A program made the position numbers and the translations under genes. The notes under the pieces were generated by a model. That model made no database searches. It was not told the origin of the DNA and saw only the letters and a program-made list of their open reading frames with translations. Shown one piece after another: positions 1-5,268 of a stretch of 5,490 nucleotides of DNA (position 1 is its first letter; every line of letters starts with the position of its first letter). This DNA comes from an uncultured Balneolaceae bacterium (GTDB lineage Bacteria; Bacteroidota; Rhodothermia; Balneolales; Balneolaceae), in assembly GCA_937982515.1 (NCBI GenBank), contig CALJMB010000037.1, positions 1 through 5,490 of the forward strand, given 5' to 3'.

Positions 1-97
1 GTATCGAAGGAGTATCGAAGGTGTGCCGGGGTTGGCCCGGGGATGCCCCGGAGTTGGCCCGGAGATGGGCCGGAGATGGGCCGGGCTTGGCCCGGAC
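1..97. repeat. 11-bp-period GC-rich tandem array (runs off left edge)
   Basis: From 21 to 97 the sequence divides into seven in-phase 11-mers without gaps. Those starting at 32, 43, 54, 65, 76 and 87 read TTGGCCCGGGG, ATGCCCCGGAG, TTGGCCCGGAG, ATGGGCCGGAG, ATGGGCCGGGC and TTGGCCCGGAC; the unit at 21 is a more diverged GTGTGCCGGGG. TTGGCCCGG recurs at 32, 54 and 87, all multiples of 11 apart. The first 22 bases are a second 11-bp duplication (GTATCGAAGG at 1 and 12), in a different phase. CCGGGC (81-86) and GCCCGG (90-95) form a small hairpin around TTG. The array may begin before the window. The reading frame through it has no recognisable protein, so I treat it as a non-coding minisatellite. 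Its function is unknown. Confidence 0.8.
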
Positions 98-336
98 TTA
101 AAATAGAGAATAGCCGGACTAAATCAATTTATGAAATTGATTTAGCGATAGGTTATATCATTTATTTAGCATTGTACTATAGGGCCCGGATAGTTGCAGT
201 TGACAAGGTGTGTCATGGACAATTTGGTTATTAATTATTTGGTATGAGGAAACCCCAATAACCAGCAACGAATAACGGCCTCGTGTTTTTGTGCTTTGGT
301 GGCCTTTCTTTACAGATTAATGTAAGGATAGCTATC
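98..336. other. AT-rich intergenic stretch without a recognisable gene
   Basis: This stretch lies downstream of the minus-strand namZ-like gene. I see no credible coding region or tRNA. It holds a perfect 12-bp inverted repeat (119-145, listed separately) and an 8-bp inverted repeat TGGTTATT/AATAACCA (225-232 and 257-264) around a 24-base loop. A further small dyad, ACTAT/ATAGT (176-180 and 190-194), flanks the palindrome GGGCCC. None of these is followed by a clear T-run on either strand, so a classical intrinsic terminator for the upstream gene is not evident. Confidence 0.55.
119..145. repeat. perfect 12-bp inverted repeat with 3-nt centre
   Basis: CTAAATCAATTT (119-130) is followed by ATG (131-133) and then its exact reverse complement AAATTGATTTAG (134-145). 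The arms stop matching at 118/146. It is AT-rich and has no T-tract on either side, so it is a poor match to an intrinsic terminator. It could be a protein-binding dyad, a cruciform site or the tip of a decayed small mobile element. The sequence does not decide between these. Confidence 0.7.
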
Positions 337-338
337 CT
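325..338. repeat. 14-bp perfect palindrome over the namZ-like stop codon
   Basis: AGGATAGCTATCCT is its own reverse complement and includes two bases of the TAG stop codon (337-339) of the minus-strand gene. In RNA it would give a 5-bp stem with an AGCT loop directly at the end of the coding region. No U-run follows on the minus strand, so it might protect or define a 3' end but is not a standard terminator. Confidence 0.5.
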
Positions 339-1551
339 AATTATAGATCAGGTACTTTGTCCGGCTTTTCTTAAAAGCTTCGGTCTCTTCTTTCCAGTTC
401 ATTTGGAACGAGGTAACGGCTTCCGAACCGGCCAGTTTATAGAGGAAGTCGGTTGTTTCCGCTCCCGCTGTGCTGTTAAGCATTATCTCTAAAAGAGACA
501 CGCCAAAGGCCACGGGATCGAGGGCATCATAGTCTGTAATGTGGAGTTTTACGCCCCGGCAGATTTCCCCTTCGTGTTTTGGATGTGGCGCCTTGCCGGG
601 TATAGACACGGGAGTGAAGCTGGTACGTCTGACTTCCACGGCGGGGAACCGCTCTTGAAGCCCGGTCAACTGTTCATCGCTTATGTTGGCCGACGGCGCG
701 CCAATCGTAAGAAAAGGATCTTCGGTTCCCCGGCCTTCGGAAAGGGTTGTGCCTTCAAACAACACGGTGCCGAGATACAGATAAGCGTGTTCGAAACGGG
801 GCAGATTGGGTGAAGGAGGGAACCATGGCAATCCGGTATCCGGCCACTTCATGGACCGCTTCCACCCTTTCATGGGGATAACCCAGAGGCGGGGTTCCTT
901 TTCATAATCGATCCAGCGCTCCCCGATCATCATTTGTGCCAGCTCTCCCAGTGTCATGCCGTGCGCCATAGGGATGGGGTAAGCGCCGACGAAGGATGTA
1001 TACTCTTCCTGCAGCATCCAGCCGGCTATATACTCCCCTCCCGCGGGATTGGGCCTGTCGAGTACCCAGACGGGGATATCAGAAGATGCGGCTGCCTCCA
1101 GTACCAGCCCCAGGGTGGCGTTGTAGGTGTAAAAACGCGCCCCCACATCCTGCATATCGAACAGCAGCAGGTCAACATCTTGCAGCATCTCTGCCGTTGG
1201 TTTTTTGGTTTCTCCGTATAGAGAGTAGACGGGAAGCCCGGTAGTTTCATCGACTCCGTCTCTGATCACCTCTCCTGCCCCGGCTTCTCCTCTGAACCCG
1301 TGCTCGGGAGCAAAAAGCGCCGTTACATGGATGCCCCGGGAGAGCAGTGTATCGAGCATGTGCGTATCTTTGACCCGGGCGGTGGGATTCATCACCAGAC
1401 CGACGCGTTTTCCCTCCAGCTCGTCCAGATGCTCCTGAAGCAGCACTTCCCCGCCAACAATAACCGGGGGCACTTGCTTCCGGCTATTGGCTGCAGAGCA
1501 GCCAATAGCAACTATGAGGAGAAGAGTGGGGAGCGCTTTTATGTAAGGCAT
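337..1551 (-). CDS. DUF1343 / NamZ-type exo-beta-N-acetylmuramidase, predicted lipoprotein
   Basis: The 404-residue product carries the motif series of the DUF1343 (YbbC/NamZ, GH171) family: FAPEHGFRG (80-88), TGLPVYSLYG (104-113), FDMQDVGARFYTY (131-143), LDRPNPAGG (164-172), HGMTLGELA (197-205), GLPWFPPSPNLP (240-251) and EGTTLSEGRGT (266-276). Characterised members remove terminal MurNAc from the non-reducing end of peptidoglycan fragments, serving wall recycling or scavenging. E83 and H84 in the FAPEHG motif are likely active-site residues (inference). The N-terminus has one Lys (K5), a hydrophobic stretch (about 7-17) and Cys18 in the context AIGC, an imperfect lipobox with Ala rather than Leu at -3. 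Export and lipid anchoring are therefore likely. The chosen ATG gives this signal peptide. The C-terminus looks complete and the stop is TAG. There is no evident Shine-Dalgarno sequence, and the upstream DNA is repeats rather than a gene, so it appears monocistronic. The exact substrate is inferred from family. Confidence 0.93.
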   Translation of the reverse strand: MPYIKALPTLLLIVAIGCSAANSRKQVPPVIVGGEVLLQEHLDELEGKRVGLVMNPTARVKDTHMLDTLLSRGIHVTALFAPEHGFRGEAGAGEVIRDGVDETTGLPVYSLYGETKKPTAEMLQDVDLLLFDMQDVGARFYTYNATLGLVLEAAASSDIPVWVLDRPNPAGGEYIAGWMLQEEYTSFVGAYPIPMAHGMTLGELAQMMIGERWIDYEKEPRLWVIPMKGWKRSMKWPDTGLPWFPPSPNLPRFEHAYLYLGTVLFEGTTLSEGRGTEDPFLTIGAPSANISDEQLTGLQERFPAVEVRRTSFTPVSIPGKAPHPKHEGEICRGVKLHITDYDALDPVAFGVSLLEIMLNSTAGAETTDFLYKLAGSEAVTSFQMNWKEETEAFKKSRTKYLIYN

Positions 1552-1553
1552 GG

Positions 1554-1682
1554 GTTATTACCGTGATTGCATTAATAGTAACTCAATGGCGCGGGGGCCG
1601 CTTGTGCCACTGTGGGAGGTCGCCATGAACATAGCCCGGCACGAGCGGACGCTCGCGCTATACCTGTTATTACCGTGATTGC
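1554..1682. repeat. hairpin-rich segment bracketed by a 17-bp direct repeat
   Basis: GTTATTACCGTGATTGC occurs exactly at 1554-1570 and again at 1666-1682, 112 bp apart. Between the copies, CCGCTTGTGCC (1598-1608) can pair over 11 bp, with one G-U, with GGCACGAGCGG (1638-1648). A competing hairpin is CGAGCG/CGCTCG (1642-1647 and 1650-1655), flanked by ATAGC/GCTAT (1631-1635 and 1657-1661). This resembles a small interspersed or REP-like element with a duplication at its ends, or one repeat unit plus part of the next. The first direct-repeat copy lies only two bases from the namZ-like start codon. No transposase is present. Confidence 0.6.
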
Positions 1683-1684
1683 TG

Positions 1685-1793
1685 GTAGAAAGTATTGAGT
1701 AGTAAGTAGTAAGTAGTAAGTAGTAAGTAGTAAGTAGTAAGTAGTAAGTAGTAAGTAGAAGGTAGAAGGTAGAAGGTAGAAGGTAGAAGGTAG
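1685..1793. repeat. heptanucleotide tandem repeat, 15 units in two blocks
   Basis: Fifteen in-phase 7-mers fill 1685-1789: two degenerate units (GTAGAAA, GTATTGA), eight identical GTAGTAA (1699-1754), then five identical GTAGAAG (1755-1789), with a partial GTAG to 1793. The block boundary is sharp. The array is framed by GCTGG (1681-1685) and its complement CCAGC (1794-1798). Heptamer short tandem repeats are known in several bacterial groups, for instance cyanobacteria, and such arrays commonly give spurious Leu/Tyr/Thr-rich predicted proteins. There are no spacers, so this is not a CRISPR array. The length is prone to change by slippage. Confidence 0.95.
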
Positions 1794-1800
1794 CCAGCCT

Positions 1801-1847
1801 GCATCCTGCCACTGTAGGGCGGGGACGGGCAAGATGCCCATCCTACA
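1801..1847. repeat. hairpin-forming interspersed-repeat-like module
   Basis: TGTAGG (1813-1818) and CCTACA (1842-1847) are complementary and enclose GGGC/GCCC (1827-1830 and 1836-1839) around AAGAT. In addition, GCATCCTGCC (1801-1810) can pair with GGCAAGATGC (1828-1837) apart from one position, giving an alternative fold. From memory, sequences of this kind (a GGGCATCTTGCCC core on the other strand) recur in many environmental bacterial genomes as intergenic repeats. That recollection is unverified here, and no function is known to me. Confidence 0.5.
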
Positions 1848-1925
1848 TAAAATCATTCGCGCAGATCCGCGTGAACCCACGCCCCCGCCAACTGCCGCTG
1901 CCTGCTGCCCCTCCGGCCTTCGGCC

Positions 1926-2357
1926 TCAGGCTTTATTGGCAACGACTTCGGCTTCGGTAAAGAAGTAGGCCGCTTCTATTTTCCCGTTCTCAACGGAGTC
2001 GGACCCGTGGATGATGTTCTCTCCCACGCTGTCGGCAAAATCCGCCCGGATGGTGCCCTCTTCAGCCTCAGCGGGATTGGTAGCGCCGATAAAGGTGCGA
2101 AAATCTGCGATGGCGTTCTCCTTTTCCAGGATCATCGGTACACAGGGGCCGCTGCTCATAAACTCGCACAGCTCATCATAAAAGGGCCGCTCTTTGTGCA
2201 CGGCATAAAAACCGCCGGCGGTATCTTTGGTAAGCCGGGTCATTTTCATTGCCAGGATCTCAAATCCCGCTTCCTGAATTCGTTTGGTTACTTCGCCGAC
2301 CAGGCCCTTGCGGACGCAATCGGGTTTGAGGATAGTAAGGGTGCGTTCTACTGCCAT
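1926..2357 (-). CDS. ndk: nucleoside diphosphate kinase
   Basis: This 143-residue protein transfers the gamma phosphate of ATP to nucleoside diphosphates through a phosphohistidine intermediate, balancing NTP and dNTP pools in the cytoplasm. The active-site motif NIIHGSDS (114-121) places the catalytic histidine at 117. Other expected nucleotide-site residues are K11 (in TILKPD), Y51, R87, T93 (in GATNP), R104 and N114. The length equals that of the E. coli enzyme and both ends look complete (stop TGA). The ATG follows an AT-rich leader without a Shine-Dalgarno sequence, which fits FCB-type initiation. It is divergent from mgsA across 329 bp and 374 bp upstream of the namZ-like gene on the same strand, so it is probably transcribed alone. 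No obvious terminator follows; there is only a 4-bp GGCC hairpin at the stop. Confidence 0.98.
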   Translation of the reverse strand: MAVERTLTILKPDCVRKGLVGEVTKRIQEAGFEILAMKMTRLTKDTAGGFYAVHKERPFYDELCEFMSSGPCVPMILEKENAIADFRTFIGATNPAEAEEGTIRADFADSVGENIIHGSDSVENGKIEAAYFFTEAEVVANKA

Positions 2358-2508
2358 GTAAACAGGTCTTAAATTTATAACTATTATGATTTCTGTGCTC
2401 TTCCAGGTTAGAAGCGATGAATATAAGGGTTAAGCCGCTAAATCCCGAAAGAGCAGATTAAAATAACTTATGGAAACTGCAGGAGAGGATTACAATTCCG
2501 GGATCGCT

Positions 2509-2567
2509 CCGGCTTTTAACCCCGGCTTGAAAGCCGGGGCAATTAGGGCTTAAAGACCGGGGCAAAT
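2509..2567. repeat. GC-rich hairpin with an imperfect direct copy
   Basis: CCCCGGCTT (2520-2528) is the reverse complement of AAGCCGGGG (2531-2539), giving a very stable hairpin. CCGGCTTT (2509-2516) can instead pair with AAAGCCGG (2530-2537), so two helices compete for the same strand. The 19-base segment from 2524 (GGCTTGAAAGCCGGGGCAA) recurs from 2547 with three changes. No T-run follows and the flanking genes diverge, so a terminator role is unlikely. It looks like an interspersed intergenic repeat. Confidence 0.65.
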
Positions 2568-2579
2568 GCATTCATGGCA

Positions 2580-2609
2580 TTACAACCTTAATGACAATTT
2601 TGGTATAAT
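2580..2609 (+). promoter_or_regulatory. candidate mgsA promoter
   Basis: A perfect TATAAT lies at 2604-2609, 77 bp before the mgsA start, with a poor -35 (TTACAA, 2580-2585) at 18-bp spacing. A second TATAAT is at 2618-2623. For a Bacteroidota-type signal (TTTG then TAnnTTTG), TTTTG at 2598-2602 and TAATTTCT at 2620-2627 are only a partial match. A promoter here is plausible from position and AT content, but the exact elements are uncertain. Confidence 0.35.
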
Positions 2610-2643
2610 CATACGGTTATAATTTCTTATCCTAACGTTGGTA

Positions 2644-2656
2644 TGTTTCGGAAACA
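2644..2656. promoter_or_regulatory. 13-bp dyad, possible operator upstream of mgsA
   Basis: TGTTTC, a single G, then GAAACA form a perfect dyad with 6-bp arms and a one-base centre. It ends 30 bp before the mgsA ATG and just downstream of the candidate -10 elements, where a repressor site would sit. The regulator, if any, is not in the window. A chance palindrome of this size is possible. Confidence 0.35.
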
Positions 2657-2686
2657 CGACCCCTTACTCTAACAAATCATTTATTC

Positions 2687-3172
2687 ATGGATCATAACAA
2701 TTCCAAGCCTCCCACTACCCACAGATCAAAAAAGATGGGTTTAAGAAAAAATATTGCCCTCATTGCACACGATCACCGTAAACTGGATCTAATTGACTGG
2801 TGTAAATATAACGCCGGCCTGCTTTCCAGGCACAAGTTGTTTGGAACGGGTACTACCGGCAAGATGATCAGCGATGAGGTAGGCCTTGATGTTCACCGGT
2901 TTAAAAGCGGGCCTCTGGGCGGCGACCTGCAGATCGGCGCCTCCATTATCGAAGAGAATATCGACATGATGATTTTTTTCTGGGATCCCCTTCAGGCTCA
3001 GCCACACGATGTAGACGTTAAAGCGCTGCTTCGCATCGGCGTACTGTATAACATCCCAATGGCATGCAACCGGTCTTCGGCAGACTTTATGATTTCCTCA
3101 CAACTTATGGGCAAGGAATACAGCCGTTTCCTCGTTGACTACAGTGAACGCTTTATAAAAGACATTGAATAA
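2687..3172 (+). CDS. mgsA: methylglyoxal synthase
   Basis: The enzyme converts dihydroxyacetone phosphate to methylglyoxal and phosphate, a cytoplasmic glycolytic bypass used when sugar phosphates build up and phosphate is scarce. The 161-residue product aligns by eye with E. coli MgsA at an offset of nine: IALIAHDHRK (23-32) with H28 and D29, the phosphate-binding GTGTTG (53-58), SGPLGGD (74-80) with the catalytic Asp at 80, FFWDPL (97-102), and PHDVDVKALLR (106-116) with H107 and D110. All key residues are present. Translation could instead begin at Met17 (position 2735), which would still keep the whole domain; the first ATG adds a polar 16-residue tail. Neither start has a clear Shine-Dalgarno sequence. 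The stop is 5 bp from the next gene, which implies co-transcription. Confidence 0.97.
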   Translation: MDHNNSKPPTTHRSKKMGLRKNIALIAHDHRKLDLIDWCKYNAGLLSRHKLFGTGTTGKMISDEVGLDVHRFKSGPLGGDLQIGASIIEENIDMMIFFWDPLQAQPHDVDVKALLRIGVLYNIPMACNRSSADFMISSQLMGKEYSRFLVDYSERFIKDIE

Positions 3173-3177
3173 CCACT

Positions 3178-5268
3178 ATGCCCGCCCAACGCCGCAACCG
3201 GCTTGCCGCTGAAAAGAGTCCCTATCTGTTACAACATGCAGATAATCCGGTGGATTGGTATCCGTGGGGAGAAGCAGCTTTTGAAAAGGCCCGAAAGGAA
3301 GACAAGCCCGTTTTCCTTTCCATAGGGTATGCTACCTGCCATTGGTGCCATGTTATGGCTCATGAATCGTTTGAGGATTCTGGCGTTGCCGGCCTGATGA
3401 ATAGGGCCTTTGTCAATATTAAGGTAGACAGAGAAGAACGTCCGGATATCGACAACACCTACATGCTGGTGTGCCAGATGCTAACCGGCAGCGGCGGCTG
3501 GCCGCTTAACATCTTCATGACCCCGGATAAAAAACCGTTCTATGCAGCCACCTACATACCCAAAGCCGCGCGACATGGCCGGCCCGGCATGCGCGAACTT
3601 ATCCCCTGGCTGAACGGACTCTGGAACGATGACCGCGATAAGATTTTCAGATCTGCCAATGAAATTACCGAAGCGTTTCGGAAATCTACCCGTTCAGAAG
3701 CAGGTGAAACGCTATCCGAATCCATCCTGGATGAAACGTATAAACAGTTTAAGCAAAGCTTTGACGAACAAAAGGGAGGCTTTGGCAATGCCCCTAAGTT
3801 TCCCACTCCGCACAATCTCACGTTTCTGCTGCGCTACCGGAACCGCAGAAATGAGGAGCGCGCCCTGGAGATGGCCGAGAAAACACTTACAGAGATGCGC
3901 CGCGGTGGTATATTCGATCACATCGGGTTCGGGTTTCATCGCTATTCAACCGACAGGAAGTGGCTGGTCCCCCACTTTGAGAAAATGCTATATGATCAGG
4001 CTTTACTTGCCATAGCCTATACTGAGGCCTGGCAGGCGGGTGGACGGCCGGAATTCCGGCAGACGGCCGAAGAAGTTTTAACTTATGCACTCAGAGAGCT
4101 GCGGGATGAGAACGGCGGGTTTTATTCGGCCGAAGATGCCGACAGCGAAGGCGTGGAAGGCAAGTTTTATGTTTGGAGCATTCCCGAAATACGCAGGATT
4201 CTTCCAGCAGCCGAGGCGGAACTGGCTATTGAGATCTTTAATCTTAAAGAAGCGGGTAATTTCCGCGATGAAGTCACGGGTGAGTTGACAGGCCAAAATA
4301 TTCCTCACCTAAACAAGCCTTACCGTGAGCTGGCTGCCGAACGTAATCTTTCCGAAGAGGATCTCCGCAATAAAATGGAGGCCATCAGAAACAAACTGTT
4401 TGAAGCCCGGGAGCAGCGTATCCACCCTCTTCTGGACGATAAAATACTGACCGACTGGAACGGGCTGATTATTGCCGCTCTTGCCAGAGCCGGAAAAGTG
4501 TTTGGCCGGGACAACTATATTCTAAAAGCGGAAGAAGCGGCGGCGTTTTTGCTGGACCGGATGTGTAACAGCGACGGTAGCCTGCTGCACCGCTATAGAG
4601 ATGGGGAGGCCGCTATTACGGCCCATGCCGACGATTATGCTTTTCTAATCTGGGGGCTCCTGGAGCTGTATGAAGCGACGTTCAAGCCCGGGTATCTGAA
4701 CGAGGCTCTGCGGCTCAACGAAATATTCACCAACCGGTTCTGGGATGCCGACAACGGAGGATTTTTCTTTACCGCCGAAGGAAGCGAAGAACTGCTGGGC
4801 CGCAAGAAAGAGAGCTACGACGGAGCGGTTCCCTCCGGTAATTCTATTGCTATGATAAACCTGCTGCGTCTTGGCAGGATTACGGCCGCCCCTGAACTGG
4901 AGGAAAAAGCTGAACGCATCGGAAGGGCATTTGCCTCAGAAATACGAAATCATCCAACCGGCTATACTGCCATGCTTCAGGCTCTTGATTTCGCTTTTGG
5001 CCCCTCGTTTGAAGTAGTCATTGCCGGTGACCCGGGCAGAGCCGATACCACCCGGATGGTATCGGCTCTCAACAAGGAACTGATTCCCAATAAAGTGGTG
5101 GTGTTCAATTCGGATGCCTATCCCGATATCCGGCAATTGGCTCCATATACCAAAGGCCAGCCTGTGCAGAATGGAAAAGCCACCGCTTATGTATGCAGGG
5201 AGTACAGTTGTAATCTGCCGACAAACGATCCGGAAAAGATGATGGAGTTGCTCGGAATACAGGGCTGA
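3178..5268 (+). CDS. DUF255 thioredoxin-fold / YyaL-SPATA20 family protein
   Basis: The 696-residue protein has an N-terminal thioredoxin-like DUF255 domain (about 8-165): NRLAAEKSPYLLQHADNPVDW, split here only for naming as residues 7-27, then ATCHWCHVMAHESF (52-65) with a CHWC dithiol motif at C54 and C57, DREERPDID (84-92) and GGWPLNIFMTPD (106-117). An alpha/alpha six-hairpin glycosidase-like region follows, with GGFGNAPKFP (200-209), GGIFDHIGFGFHRY (243-256), VPHFEKMLYDQA (264-275), GGFYSAEDADSEG (313-325), DDKILTDWNGL (420-430) and PSGNS (552-556). It ends in CREYSCNLP (673-681). Length and domain order match the family (B. subtilis YyaL, mammalian SPATA20). No signal peptide is visible, so it is probably cytoplasmic. 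Redox activity is inferred from the CxxC; the physiological role is not established. The 5-bp gap after mgsA implies an operon. A perfect 13-bp inverted repeat lies within codons 621-631. Confidence 0.95.
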   Translation: MPAQRRNRLAAEKSPYLLQHADNPVDWYPWGEAAFEKARKEDKPVFLSIGYATCHWCHVMAHESFEDSGVAGLMNRAFVNIKVDREERPDIDNTYMLVCQMLTGSGGWPLNIFMTPDKKPFYAATYIPKAARHGRPGMRELIPWLNGLWNDDRDKIFRSANEITEAFRKSTRSEAGETLSESILDETYKQFKQSFDEQKGGFGNAPKFPTPHNLTFLLRYRNRRNEERALEMAEKTLTEMRRGGIFDHIGFGFHRYSTDRKWLVPHFEKMLYDQALLAIAYTEAWQAGGRPEFRQTAEEVLTYALRELRDENGGFYSAEDADSEGVEGKFYVWSIPEIRRILPAAEAELAIEIFNLKEAGNFRDEVTGELTGQNIPHLNKPYRELAAERNLSEEDLRNKMEAIRNKLFEAREQRIHPLLDDKILTDWNGLIIAALARAGKVFGRDNYILKAEEAAAFLLDRMCNSDGSLLHRYRDGEAAITAHADDYAFLIWGLLELYEATFKPGYLNEALRLNEIFTNRFWDADNGGFFFTAEGSEELLGRKKESYDGAVPSGNSIAMINLLRLGRITAAPELEEKAERIGRAFASEIRNHPTGYTAMLQALDFAFGPSFEVVIAGDPGRADTTRMVSALNKELIPNKVVVFNSDAYPDIRQLAPYTKGQPVQNGKATAYVCREYSCNLPTNDPEKMMELLGIQG
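5038..5069 (+). repeat. perfect 13-bp inverted repeat inside the yyaL-like gene
   Basis: AGAGCCGATACCA (5038-5050), a six-base loop CCCGGA (5051-5056) and TGGTATCGGCTCT (5057-5069) form a perfect hairpin within the coding sequence. It covers residues R621 to L631, and the reading frame is undisturbed. It is stable enough to form in mRNA. It might slow ribosomes or mark a 3' processing point, or it might be incidental. Confidence 0.8.

Larger units (their letters stand above)
1552..1925. other. repeat-rich intergenic region between ndk and the namZ-like gene
   Basis: Both neighbours are on the minus strand, so this 374-bp gap is the 3' side of ndk and the 5' side of the namZ-like gene. Nearly all of it is accounted for by repeats: a 17-bp direct repeat bracketing a hairpin-rich segment, a heptamer array, and a hairpin module at about 1801-1847. 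From 1850 to 1925 there is C-rich sequence, including a CGCAGATCCGCG-type stretch. A short GGCC-TTC-GGCC hairpin (1915-1925) abuts the ndk stop codon but lacks a T-run. Open frames through here on the minus strand translate the heptamers into Leu/Thr/Tyr-rich polymers and are not credible genes. I cannot identify a clear promoter for the namZ-like gene. Confidence 0.7.
2358..2686. other. divergent intergenic region between ndk and mgsA
   Basis: This 329-bp region must contain the promoters of both divergent genes. The ndk side (2358-2395) is AT-rich, with the self-complementary TAAATTTA at 2370-2377, but shows no convincing paired promoter elements. A wide inverted repeat TGCTCTT/AAGAGCA lies at 2396-2402 and 2449-2455. 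The middle holds a GC-rich hairpin repeat (2509-2567). The mgsA side has TATAAT elements at 2604-2609 and 2618-2623 and a compact dyad at 2644-2656. I see no gene or tRNA in it. Confidence 0.6.

Noticed and set aside
200..228. Perfect TTGACA (200-205) as a -35 promoter box
   Set aside because: No -10-like hexamer occurs at 16-18 bp spacing, and no plus-strand gene follows; the next gene runs in the opposite direction.
43..234. 63-codon plus-strand open frame at the left edge
   Set aside because: Its first third is the 11-bp GC array and the rest is AT-rich sequence with an inverted repeat. The product resembles no known protein.
1685..1793. Possible CRISPR array
   Set aside because: The units are only 7 bp and contiguous, with no unique spacers and no cas genes nearby.
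1558..1880. Two overlapping minus-strand open frames of 84 and 102 codons
   Set aside because: Their middle parts are the heptamer array translated (LLLTTYY and LLPSTFY periods) and their ends are hairpin repeats. There is no domain and no initiation signal.
1915..1925. GGCC-TTC-GGCC hairpin as the ndk terminator
   Set aside because: The stem has only four base pairs and no U-run follows on the minus strand. It is noted in the intergenic entry but not called as a terminator.
2007..2372. 121-codon plus-strand open frame
   Set aside because: It is the antisense shadow of ndk, whose catalytic motif and family length are unmistakable on the other strand.
2396..2455. TGCTCTT/AAGAGCA inverted repeat in the divergent region
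   Set aside because: The 7-bp arms are 46 bp apart, which is easily reached by chance, and no supporting promoter context ties it to ndk.
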